A DNA stretch of 49,059 bases from Microbacterium sp. (lineage in GTDB: Bacteria > Actinomycetota > Actinomycetes > Actinomycetales > Microbacteriaceae). The position numbers and the translations under genes are program-made. Positions 32,801 through 40,417 of the stretch are shown here, one piece after another; position 1 is the stretch's first letter; each line of letters opens with the position of its first letter. Under the pieces are notes generated by a model. That model saw only the letters and a program-made list of their open reading frames with translations. It did no database searches and was not told the DNA's origin. The stretch spans positions 1 through 49,059 of the forward strand of contig NZ_JAPLAI010000029.1 of NCBI RefSeq assembly GCF_026393345.1. The letters run 5' to 3'.

Positions 32801-33766
32801 ATGCGCCCGAGCGTTCCGACCGGGCCGGTCCCCACGCGCTCCGCGCAGATCCTGCGCCTGGGCGGCGTCAGCGATTTCCGCGAGGTGGTCAACCGGTCCT
32901 TCGTGCCGTTGACCGTGACCACGCGACGCCCGCATCATTTCCACGCCACCGTGCAGGGGCAGTCGCTGCAGGGCATCGGACTGACCGAGGTGGTCGCCGA
33001 CCCGCATGTGGTGGAGCGCACCCGGCGGCTGTGCGAGGACGGCAGCACCCCGCCGAACTACAAGTTCAGCCTCATGCTCAGCGGCACGGGGTATCTCTGC
33101 CAGGACGGCCGTGACGTGGTGCTGAACCCGGGCGACCTCGCCATCTACGACACGACCCGGCCGTACACGCTCGCCTTCGACGACAGCTTCCGCACGATCG
33201 TGGCGATGTTCCCCAAGCGGATGGTCTCCCTCGACGAGGACAGCATCGGGCGGCTGACGGCCACGGCGCTCGGCCGGGACGACCCGATGGGCGAGATCGT
33301 GACCACGATGCTCCGGCAGGCCACCGGGCAGATGGGTCGGTTGGGGTCATCGGTCGCGGGGCGCCTGGCTCGGAACATGGTCGATCTGGTGTCCATCCTG
33401 CTGCGGGAGCAGCTCGAGACGGATGCGGAGCCGAGGCCGGTCCTGCTGGACAGGGTGCTGGACTACATCGACACCCACCTCGCCGATCCCGCTCTGTCCC
33501 CGCACAGCATCGCCGCCGACCACTACATCTCGGTGCGCTACCTGCACGCGCTGTTCCAGAACGAGGGCACGACCGTCTCGGCACGCATCCGCCAGCAACG
33601 ACTGGAGCGGTGCAAGACCGATCTTGGCGATCCTCGACTGGCCGAGGAGACCCTCACCCGCATCGCGTCGCGCTGGAGCTTCTCCGACGCCGCCCACTTC
33701 TCCCGGCTGTTCAAGGCAGCCTACGGGCAGACCCCGAGCGCCTTCCGCGCGGACGCCCTGTCCTGA
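32801..33766 (+). CDS. AraC-family transcriptional regulator
   Basis: A 321-residue regulator. The N-terminal half is an AraC-binding-like (AraC_binding_2) cupin domain with DGRDVVLNPGDLAIYDTTRP at about 105-124. The C-terminal 100 residues hold two helix-turn-helix motifs (SPHSIAADHYISVRYLHALF and IASRWSFSDAAHFSRLFKAA, ending YGQTPSAFR). This layout is typical of activators of aromatic or alcohol catabolic operons. A strong SD (AGGAGG) precedes the ATG. It sits between two divergent operons that share a 24-bp element, so it probably activates both. The inducer is unknown. Confidence 0.9.
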   Translation: MRPSVPTGPVPTRSAQILRLGGVSDFREVVNRSFVPLTVTTRRPHHFHATVQGQSLQGIGLTEVVADPHVVERTRRLCEDGSTPPNYKFSLMLSGTGYLCQDGRDVVLNPGDLAIYDTTRPYTLAFDDSFRTIVAMFPKRMVSLDEDSIGRLTATALGRDDPMGEIVTTMLRQATGQMGRLGSSVAGRLARNMVDLVSILLREQLETDAEPRPVLLDRVLDYIDTHLADPALSPHSIAADHYISVRYLHALFQNEGTTVSARIRQQRLERCKTDLGDPRLAEETLTRIASRWSFSDAAHFSRLFKAAYGQTPSAFRADALS

Positions 33767-33846
33767 CCCTGCGGCGTCCGGCCTGCCGACACCGGCGCAC
33801 TGATCGGGAACGTCAATGTGTCACCCGCTCGCGCCGCACCGACGCC

Positions 33847-33870
33847 TGCACGCGTGTGCAAGCGCTGTTC
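33847..33870 (+). promoter_or_regulatory. Candidate AraC-regulator site upstream of the alcohol dehydrogenase operon
   Basis: TGCACGCGTGTGCAAGC, followed by a GTTC end, matches the site at 32672-32695. Arms TGCAC/GTGCA form a perfect dyad around GCGT. A TTGACT hexamer at 33904 could be the -35 box, about 34 bp downstream, which fits activation from upstream. Confidence 0.6.
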
Positions 33871-33941
33871 CCTGACGCACAAGCGGCGCCATCCGGTCCC
33901 GCCTTGACTGGGTTGCACATCGACGGAGATGGAGCCCCGAC

Positions 33942-35021
33942 ATGACTGAATCGACCGTGCAGGTCGTGTTCCCCCGTGCGGGAGCGGTCGAGATCCGCGC
34001 TGTTCCGCGCCCGCAAGCGGGCGCCGGCGAACTCGTCGTCCGCGTCACCCGCGTGGGGATCTGCGCGACCGACCTCCATCTGCGCGACGGTCATATCGGA
34101 GACCCGTTCCCCCTCGTCCCGGGTCACGAGTTCATCGGGGTCGTCGACGAGGTCGGAAGCGACGACCACCGCGGACTCGTCCCCGGTGAGAACGTGGCGG
34201 TGGAGATGCTCGTGCCGTGTCAGCGGTGCGAACGGTGCCGGGAGGGGCGATACAACCTGTGCGCGCAGGACCTGGACACCCCCGGTCCCGGCCGCCAGCT
34301 CGGCGTCAACATCCCGGCGGACACGCTGCCGTACTCCGGCGGTTACGCGACGCACATGGTGGTCCCCTCGCAGGCGATCGTCCACCGCATCCCGGACTCC
34401 GTGGATCCGGATGCGGCCGTCCTCGTCGAGCCGCTCGCCGTCGCGTGCCATGCAGTGACGCGCGGTCGTGTGCGACTGGGCGACAGCGTCGTGATCATCG
34501 GCCCGGGGCCGGTGGGGTTGCTCTGCGCGGCTGCGGCGAGCGCGGCGGGTGCCGGCACGGTCATCGTGGTCGGGGGTCGCGCGGAGCGCAGGACCCTCGC
34601 TCGGGCGTTCGGTTCGACCGCGCAGGTCGCCGCACGCGGGGACGACCTCGTCACGGCGGTCCACGGCATCCTGCCGCGCGGAGCGGACGTCGTCATCGAG
34701 GCGGCCGGCTCGGTGGATGCGCAACGAGATGCACTGCGGATCGTGCGCAGGGGCGGGCGAGTCGTGCTCGCGGGGGCATGCGGGTCGGGGCCGACGTTGC
34801 AGATTCCCAGCGACGATCTGCTGCTCACCCGGGAGATCGACGTGCTGCCGAGCTTCCTCTCCTCCGGTGGGTTCGAGCCTGCGCTGGAGCTCTTGGCGTC
34901 GGGCAGGTTCCCGTTCTCCTCACTCGTGACCCATGTGTACCCGCTGACCGACGTGGAACAGGCCTTCGCCGACATCGAGAACCGCACGGAAGGCCTGATC
35001 AAGGCCGTGCTCGTCCCCTAG
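33942..35021 (+). CDS. Zinc-dependent alcohol dehydrogenase (MDR, threonine/sorbitol-dehydrogenase type)
   Basis: A 359-residue dehydrogenase with an intact catalytic zinc site, C41 (VGICATDLHLRDG), H62 and E63 (VPGHEFIGVVDEVG), and structural cysteines in VPCQRCERCREGRYNLC. The nucleotide-binding motif is IIGPGPVGLLCAAAAS. It oxidises a secondary or polyol-type alcohol with NAD(P)+. It is the first gene of a three-gene operon (7 bp and 9 bp gaps) downstream of the AraC gene and its candidate site. It may act on the same substrate family as the GMC oxidoreductase of the facing operon. Confidence 0.9.
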   Translation: MTESTVQVVFPRAGAVEIRAVPRPQAGAGELVVRVTRVGICATDLHLRDGHIGDPFPLVPGHEFIGVVDEVGSDDHRGLVPGENVAVEMLVPCQRCERCREGRYNLCAQDLDTPGPGRQLGVNIPADTLPYSGGYATHMVVPSQAIVHRIPDSVDPDAAVLVEPLAVACHAVTRGRVRLGDSVVIIGPGPVGLLCAAAASAAGAGTVIVVGGRAERRTLARAFGSTAQVAARGDDLVTAVHGILPRGADVVIEAAGSVDAQRDALRIVRRGGRVVLAGACGSGPTLQIPSDDLLLTREIDVLPSFLSSGGFEPALELLASGRFPFSSLVTHVYPLTDVEQAFADIENRTEGLIKAVLVP

Positions 35022-35028
35022 GAGAAAC

Positions 35029-35859
35029 ATGACGCACTCGCACACCATCGAGGTGGGCGGCCGCACCGACGCCGCCGACCGGTCGCAGTGGAAGACCTAC
35101 GACGACTTCGCCGCCGGCATCGACACCTACCGGTTGCCCGCCGTCGACCTCACCGGCATCTCGGTGTCTTTCCGCTTCGACGGCGAGACCGCCCTCAACA
35201 TCGTCTTCGACGACGATCAGAACGCCACCTGGTCCTCGGACGGGCTGCTGTCCGCATCCGGCGGGAATCGGGATCCGTACGACGCGGTCCAGGTCCGGCC
35301 GGACGTCACCTTCCTCAATCTGCCGCTCACCTCGCGCGGACGCGAGGCCATCACCGTCGTTTGGAACCGCGTCACCGGGCGCGCGCTGCTCACGCACTCC
35401 GCGATTGCACCGGAACCCACGCCCGGTGTGCCCCAGGTGGGGCAGACCTTCGCCGCGGGCATCGTCGAGGGAGTGAGCGTCACCGGAGCGAAACCCGGCA
35501 CGAGCCGCGATCTCATCGGGATGCGGAACGTCTACCGGTACAGCCCGAACCATCTGTACGAGCACGTGTACCTGTCGTCGGAGCGGTACGCCTGGCAGTG
35601 CGTGCAGGGCGAGCAGCGCGGGCACGGCGACGTCGACATGTCGACGGTGTGGAAGTTCGAGCACGGGCTCTACCTGTTCTGCTTCCGCGAATTCGTGATC
35701 CCGGTGGCCAGCGTGTGGCTGCACGATCTCGGCTACGAGCTGCGCACCACCGGCGTGTTCCTGGGCATCAACGGCCAGGGCAACGCGCAGCACAGCCGGG
35801 CGGGCGGCCACATCTATCCGCTCGGCTCCGTCACGTACCCCGACATCGAACCCGTCTGA
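35029..35859 (+). CDS. MoaF-like protein
   Basis: A 276-residue protein that matches the MoaF family (described from the monoamine moa operon and named molybdenum cofactor biosynthesis F-like in databases). Two beta-rich, lipocalin-like halves are visible: VSFRFDGETALNIVFDDDQN in the first, and MRNVYRYSPNHLYEHVYLSS with TVWKFEHGLYLFCFREFVIP in the second. There is no signal peptide. SD AGGAG sits just upstream. No catalytic site is known for the family. Its place between an alcohol dehydrogenase and an NTF2-like gene suggests binding of, or action on, a small alcohol or aldehyde intermediate. Confidence 0.82.
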   Translation: MTHSHTIEVGGRTDAADRSQWKTYDDFAAGIDTYRLPAVDLTGISVSFRFDGETALNIVFDDDQNATWSSDGLLSASGGNRDPYDAVQVRPDVTFLNLPLTSRGREAITVVWNRVTGRALLTHSAIAPEPTPGVPQVGQTFAAGIVEGVSVTGAKPGTSRDLIGMRNVYRYSPNHLYEHVYLSSERYAWQCVQGEQRGHGDVDMSTVWKFEHGLYLFCFREFVIPVASVWLHDLGYELRTTGVFLGINGQGNAQHSRAGGHIYPLGSVTYPDIEPV

Positions 35860-35868
35860 AGGACCGAC

Positions 35869-36258
35869 ATGACCACGAACGCAGACATCATCCGCGCCCA
35901 CTACGCCGCCTCGGACGCGGGAGACCTCGAGGGGATGCTGGCGCCCCTCGCGCCCGACGTGCAGTGGCGAGAGGCCGACGGATTCCCGGCGGCGGGGCTC
36001 TACATCGGCCCCGAGGCGGTCAAACAGAATGTCTTCCTCCGTCTGGCCGGCGAGTACGACGACTACCGCCTCACCGTCGACGAGGTGCTCGACGCCGGGG
36101 ATGCCGTCGTCGGCGTCGGCACCTACACCGGCACGTTCACGGCGACGGGGAAGGCGTTCCGGGCACGGGTCGCGCACCTCTGGCGGCTGCAGGACGGCGT
36201 CGTGACCCACTTCGAGCAGATCACCGACACACTGCCGGTGGATCAGGCGCGCCACTGA
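35869..36258 (+). CDS. NTF2-like (SnoaL-type) protein
   Basis: A 129-residue protein with the NTF2-like cone fold: IIRAHYAASDAGDLEGMLAP at the N-terminus, GLYIGPEAVKQNVF in the middle and ARVAHLWRLQDGVVTHFEQI at the C-terminal strands. Members include isomerases, hydrolases and ligand-binding proteins in secondary and catabolic metabolism. It has a good SD (GAAGGA) and follows the MoaF-like gene by 9 bp. It is the last gene before the palindrome array. The function is not assignable. Confidence 0.85.
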   Translation: MTTNADIIRAHYAASDAGDLEGMLAPLAPDVQWREADGFPAAGLYIGPEAVKQNVFLRLAGEYDDYRLTVDEVLDAGDAVVGVGTYTGTFTATGKAFRARVAHLWRLQDGVVTHFEQITDTLPVDQARH

Positions 36259-36284
36259 CACTCGCGGCCGTCCGTTCGCTCGGG

Positions 36285-36486
36285 CGCTCATCCGTCGCCT
36301 TCGCGTTCACCCGTCACCCCCGCGTTCACCCGTCGCAAAGGGCCGATGCGGCGCTCCGCGATCCGACATGCGCGACGGGCGAACCCGGACACCCCTGCGT
36401 TCACCCGTCGCAAAGGGTCGGTGCGCCGGCGCCGGACCCGACATGTGCGACGGGCGAACCCGGACGGCTCCTGCGTTCATCCGTCG
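36285..36486. repeat. Intergenic palindrome array (REP-like), two full and several partial units
   Basis: Full units at 36322-36384 and 36397-36459 (period 75 bp) each begin GCGTTCACCCGTCGC and end GCGACGGGCGAAC, so each can fold into a long hairpin. Left half-units occur at about 36285, 36303 and 36473. The same half-sites recur at 24998-25010 and 47322-47468. No coding frame explains the pattern. Confidence 0.8.
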
Positions 36487-36505
36487 TGAGGGGCAGCGCG
36501 GCGGG

Positions 36506-36685
36506 TCACTCCACGCCGAACCGCACCCGCTCGAAGGGCCACGTCCCGCTCAGCCACCCCGGGACGAACGCGGCGAGCGCTGCCTCCACCGGGGTGCCGA
36601 CGAGGGCGTCGACGAGGGCGTCGACGACCCACCACGACACCAGCGCGTCCGCATCCGGGGCGAAATCCGCGGCGGGCCAGCTCAT
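36506..36685 (-). CDS. Small hypothetical protein
   Basis: A 59-residue protein beginning MSWPAADFAPDADALVSWWV and ending WPFERVRFGVE. It contains a short repeat, VDALVDALV, from a 12-bp tandem duplication (GTCGACGAGGGC twice). It is hydrophobic in the middle but has no clear membrane segment. The start at 36685 has only a weak SD (GAG). It lies just after the palindrome array. I do not recognise it, and it could be a remnant of a longer gene. Confidence 0.4.
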   Translation of the reverse strand: MSWPAADFAPDADALVSWWVVDALVDALVGTPVEAALAAFVPGWLSGTWPFERVRFGVE

Positions 36686-36924
36686 GAGAGCACTCTGGCA
36701 TGACGGCCGGATTGCGGGCAGGTCGACGCCGGCCAGTCCGCCCGCACACTCGGGCGCGCGACAGTAGCGCCGCCGAGCACCGGCCGCCACAACGTGAAGC
36801 TGCGTGACGACAGATAACCACGCGCGTCGCCGACCGGAGCGCGCCCGCGGCGACCGGTGCGAGCCTGCCAGGCAGACCAACACGCTTCTCGCGTGCCCCC
36901 GCATCCCATCGAAAGGTCAGTGTC
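36686..36924. other. 239-bp upstream region of the dipeptide-type importer operon
   Basis: No convincing gene is present. A GTG-initiated frame from 36804 (VTTDNHARRRPERARGD) runs into the importer gene in another frame and could be a leader, but nothing supports its translation. GC-rich dyads around CGTCGCCGACCGG and GCGGCGACCGG suggest leader structure. I could not match it to a known riboswitch. Confidence 0.35.
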
Positions 36925-38574
36925 GTGCCACTGCCCCGCTCCACCCGCACCCGCGGCCTCGCCCTCCTCTCGCTCGGCGCGGTCTCCCTCCTCGCCCTCA
37001 CCGCCTGTGGCACGGCGGCGGCCGTCCAGCCGGCCGCGGATGCCGAACGCATCGACGGCGGAACCATCGTGTACGCGCACCAGCAGGAGCCGTCCTGCAT
37101 CTTCGGCGGCTGGATCGAGCAGGCCTACATCTCCTATCAGGTGCTCGACAGCCTGTTCTCGCTGGATGACGACGGCCAACCGGTCGCCTGGCTCGGCGAG
37201 TCGTGGGAGGTGTCCGACGACGGGTTGACCTACACGATCACGCTGAAGGACGGCGTCTCGTTCACCGACGGGACCCCGGTCGATGCGGAAGCCGTCGCGT
37301 ACAACTTCGACTACTGGGTCGCGGGCGGCAACAGCACCGCGGCCGTGTGGTTGGGGGGCTATTACGAGTCCGCAGAGGCCGTCGACGATCTCACCGTGGC
37401 GATCCACCTGAGCCGCCCCTACACCCGGTTCATCGAGAACCTCACACAGGGCTATTTCGGCATCCAGTCGCAGCAGGCGCTCGAGACGCGCACCGACGAA
37501 GAGAACTGCGAGGCCCCGATCGGATCGGGCGCGTTCACCGTCGCCGAGTGGAACCGGGGCCAGAACGTCGTTCTGGAGCGCAACGACGACTACACGTCGT
37601 GGCCCGCCAATGCGCAGCACACCGGCCCCGCCTACGTCGATAAGGTCGACTGGCGCTTTACCAGTGACCCGACGACGCGCGTCGCCGCACTGCAGTCCGG
37701 TGAGGCGAACGCGATCTACGACGTGCCTGCCACGTCGTGGCAGACGCTGGACGACGCCGGCTTCACCCTGGAGAAGTTCGTGACCCCGGGGCGGCCGCAG
37801 CAGATCTCGTTCAACACAGCGCAGGGCCCCTTCGTCGACGAGAACGTTCGCAAGGCGTTCGTCTCTTCCCTCGATCGGGAGAGCATCGTCGAGACCATCG
37901 GTCAGGGCGTGATCCCCTACGAAGGGAACGGCGGCGTCAGCCAGGCGACCCCGGGCTACAGCCAGGCAGCCGCGGACCTCTACACCTACGACCCGGATGA
38001 GGCGAACCGGCTGCTGGATGCGGCCGGCTGGACCCGCGACGACGACGGCTATCGGTCCAAGGACGGCGAGCTGCTGGAGGTGCTGCTCCCCTACGGTGCC
38101 GGTTCCATCATCAACGCCGACGGCGCCTCGATCCTGCAGGCGGTCCAGGAGCAGGCCAAGGCCGTGGGCTTCAAGGTCGATCTGCTCCCGCTCAGCCAGG
38201 CAGAGCTGTGGGGAGGCGACTACAGCACCCCCGATTCCTACGACCTGTCGGTGGGGTACTGGACGAGCGTCAACGCCGGCATCCTCTACATCAACTGGCG
38301 GCAGAGCACCGAGGAGCAGCCCAACTACTCCAACAGCGCGTTCTACAACGACTCCGTGCTGGAGCAGCTGATCCTCGACGCGAACTCCGAGCCGGATGCG
38401 GAGAAGCAGAACCAGCTGTACGGGCAGGCACAGGACTACATCGCCGAGCACGCCACATCCGTCGGGCTCTACGACCGGCTCAGCACCCTCGCGGTCAGCC
38501 CCTCCCTGAAGGGTGTCTGGCAGGAGCACGCACAGGGAGGACCGACCTTCTATGACGCTTACTTCGTCGAGTGA
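36925..38574 (+). CDS. Dipeptide/nickel-type ABC transporter substrate-binding lipoprotein
   Basis: A 549-residue lipoprotein of the SBP_bac_5 (DppA/OppA/NikA) family. The signal ends in lipobox LTAC, with Cys28. Family features include DGGTIVYAHQQEPS, LGESWEVSDDGLTYTITLKD, GVSFTDGTPVDAEAVAYNFD and ANRLLDAAGWTRDDDGYR. It starts with GTG at 36925 (SD GAAAGG about 10 bp away). The stop overlaps the next gene by 23 bp. With a downstream flavin monooxygenase, the ligand may be a chelator, organosulfur compound or other xenobiotic and not a peptide. Confidence 0.9.
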   Translation: MPLPRSTRTRGLALLSLGAVSLLALTACGTAAAVQPAADAERIDGGTIVYAHQQEPSCIFGGWIEQAYISYQVLDSLFSLDDDGQPVAWLGESWEVSDDGLTYTITLKDGVSFTDGTPVDAEAVAYNFDYWVAGGNSTAAVWLGGYYESAEAVDDLTVAIHLSRPYTRFIENLTQGYFGIQSQQALETRTDEENCEAPIGSGAFTVAEWNRGQNVVLERNDDYTSWPANAQHTGPAYVDKVDWRFTSDPTTRVAALQSGEANAIYDVPATSWQTLDDAGFTLEKFVTPGRPQQISFNTAQGPFVDENVRKAFVSSLDRESIVETIGQGVIPYEGNGGVSQATPGYSQAAADLYTYDPDEANRLLDAAGWTRDDDGYRSKDGELLEVLLPYGAGSIINADGASILQAVQEQAKAVGFKVDLLPLSQAELWGGDYSTPDSYDLSVGYWTSVNAGILYINWRQSTEEQPNYSNSAFYNDSVLEQLILDANSEPDAEKQNQLYGQAQDYIAEHATSVGLYDRLSTLAVSPSLKGVWQEHAQGGPTFYDAYFVE

Positions 38575-39562
38575 GGCCCCTGCGGCGCACGCAGGATCGG
38601 GCATCCCCGCCCGACTGCGCGCGCCGCGGGTCCGCCGCGTCCTCTCCCGGCTGGCAGGCTCCGTCGTGGTGCTGTGGGGTGCCGCCACGGCGGCATTCCT
38701 CGCCCAGCTGGCCCTGCCGGGAGACCGGGCAACCGCCATCCTGAACATCCGTACCGGGCAGGCGCAGCAGCGCACACCCGAGGAACTCGCCCCGATCATC
38801 GCGCAGTTCGGCCTGTCCGACCCCGTCATTGTGCAGTACCTGCGATACATCGGCGGGCTGCTGCGCGGCGACCTCGGAACGTCGTACCAGCAGTTCCGCC
38901 CCGTCTGGGACATCATCTCCGAGCAGCTCGGTGCGACGCTCGTCCTGACGGCGACCGGCATCGCGCTGGCCTGGCTGATCATGATCGTCTGGGTCACGGC
39001 CACCGCGGGCCGCAGCCGCCGGGTACGGAACTTCGGTGCCGGCGTGGACACCCTGGTCGCCGGCATCCCGCCCTATTGGCTCGGCATCCTGCTGCTGCTC
39101 GTCTTCGGACTCCAGCTGCGGTGGTTCCCGGTGATGGGCGGCACCGGGATCGCGGGACTCGTCCTCCCCGCCCTGACGCTTGCGATTCCCCTCGCCGGGT
39201 TCATGGGGCAGGCCACGCGCACGGAGTTCGAGCGTGCGTTGGATCAGCCGTTCGTGCTCAGTGCCCGGATGCGGGGCATGGGCGACCTCGAGATCCGGTT
39301 GCGCCATGTGCTCCGCCACGCCGCGATCCCCGCGGTGACCCTCACCGGCTGGGCGCTCGGCGCCACGATCTCCGGGGCAGTGATCGTGGAATCAATCTTC
39401 TCCCGCCCCGGCATCGGCGAGACCCTCGTCACCGCCGTCGGCACGCACGATCTCCCCGTCGTCACGGGGATCGTCGTGCTCGTCGCGCTGGTGTACGTCG
39501 TCGCCAACCTTCTCGTGGACATCGTCTACACCGTCATCGATCCGAGGATGGCCGCGTCATGA
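38552..39562 (+). CDS. Dipeptide-type ABC transporter permease (DppB-like)
   Basis: A 336-residue membrane protein with about six hydrophobic segments and the DppB family pattern: the first membrane helix near VVVLWGAATAAFLAQLALPG, GLSDPVIVQYLRYIGGLLRG, GIPPYWLGILLLLVF and the C-terminal FSRPGIGETLVTAVGTHDLP. The start at 38552 follows GGAGG by 12 bp and lies inside the end of the binding-protein gene. Its stop overlaps the next permease by 4 bp (ATGA). Confidence 0.9.
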   Translation: MTLTSSSEAPAAHAGSGIPARLRAPRVRRVLSRLAGSVVVLWGAATAAFLAQLALPGDRATAILNIRTGQAQQRTPEELAPIIAQFGLSDPVIVQYLRYIGGLLRGDLGTSYQQFRPVWDIISEQLGATLVLTATGIALAWLIMIVWVTATAGRSRRVRNFGAGVDTLVAGIPPYWLGILLLLVFGLQLRWFPVMGGTGIAGLVLPALTLAIPLAGFMGQATRTEFERALDQPFVLSARMRGMGDLEIRLRHVLRHAAIPAVTLTGWALGATISGAVIVESIFSRPGIGETLVTAVGTHDLPVVTGIVVLVALVYVVANLLVDIVYTVIDPRMAAS

Positions 39563-40416
39563 CCGCACTCGACCCGTCACTCATCGCCGCCGAGCCCGAC
39601 TCACCCCGTCGCCGCGTGCCCGAGATCGGGGTGATCCTGTCCGCACTCACCCTGGTGCTGTTCGCCCTCGCCGCCGTGGCACCCGGGGTCTTGGCGACGC
39701 ACTCGCCCACGTCGCAGGATTTCGCGAATGCACTGCACGCGCCCAGCCTGCAGTTCTGGTTCGGCACCGACGAGGCCGGACGCGACCTGTACAGCCGGGT
39801 GGTCTACGGCACCCGCGAATCACTGGTGATCGGAGTCGGTGCGGCCGGCCTGGCGCTCGTCATCGCCGTCATCCTCGGCACCCTCGCCGCGCTCGCCGAC
39901 CGGGTGACCGCGGCCGTCGTCAACCGGGTCATCGAGGTCACCTTCGCGTTCCCGATCCTGTTGTTCGCCCTGCTGATGGTGGCGATCCTCGGGCCCTCCG
40001 CCGGCACGGCCGTGCTCGCCGTCGGGCTGAGCACGGCGCCCGGCTACGCGCGGATGGTGCGCGGCCAGGTCCTCGCTGCGCGCAACGCGGGATACGTGGA
40101 GGCGGCGCGCGCCCTCGGTCACGGCCGGGTGCGCATCATTCGTCAGCACATCCTGCCCAACGCCATGCGCCCGCTCATCGCCCTGTTCACCATGTCGATC
40201 GGGCAGTCGATCGTCTGGGCCTCCGGACTCGCCTTCTTGGGCCTCGGCGTCGCACCGCCATCGTCCGAGTGGGGTGCGCTCCTCGACGCAGGCCGCGCAT
40301 ACGTGCTGCAGGCACCGTGGCTCACCATCATCCCCGGTCTGGTCATCCTGCTCCTCGCGCTCGCCGCGACGACCGTGGGGCGTGCCATCCAGATCCACCT
40401 CGAGAAGGAGGAGTGA
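39559..40416 (+). CDS. Dipeptide-type ABC transporter permease (DppC-like)
   Basis: A 285-residue membrane protein of the DppC type. The N-terminal helix precedes FWFGTDEAGRDLYSRVVYGT, the family's conserved loop. The EAA loop is EAARALGHGRVRIIRQHILP, and the C-terminus includes FLGLGVAPPSSEWGALL. The ATG at 39559 overlaps the first permease by 4 bp. It ends in LEKEE, whose AAGGAGGAG coding bases serve as the SD of the next gene. Confidence 0.9.
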   Translation: MTALDPSLIAAEPDSPRRRVPEIGVILSALTLVLFALAAVAPGVLATHSPTSQDFANALHAPSLQFWFGTDEAGRDLYSRVVYGTRESLVIGVGAAGLALVIAVILGTLAALADRVTAAVVNRVIEVTFAFPILLFALLMVAILGPSAGTAVLAVGLSTAPGYARMVRGQVLAARNAGYVEAARALGHGRVRIIRQHILPNAMRPLIALFTMSIGQSIVWASGLAFLGLGVAPPSSEWGALLDAGRAYVLQAPWLTIIPGLVILLLALAATTVGRAIQIHLEKEE

Positions 40417-40417
40417 C

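Noticed and set aside
36285..36486. CRISPR array
   Set aside because: There are few units, each unit is itself a long palindrome with degenerate partial copies, there are no uniform spacers and no cas genes are in the window.
36780..36924. SAM-type riboswitch or sulfur leader peptide before the importer/monooxygenase operon
   Set aside because: The GC-rich stems did not match any SAM or SAH riboswitch consensus I know, and the possible leader frame lacks the Cys-ending pattern of actinobacterial sulfur leader peptides.
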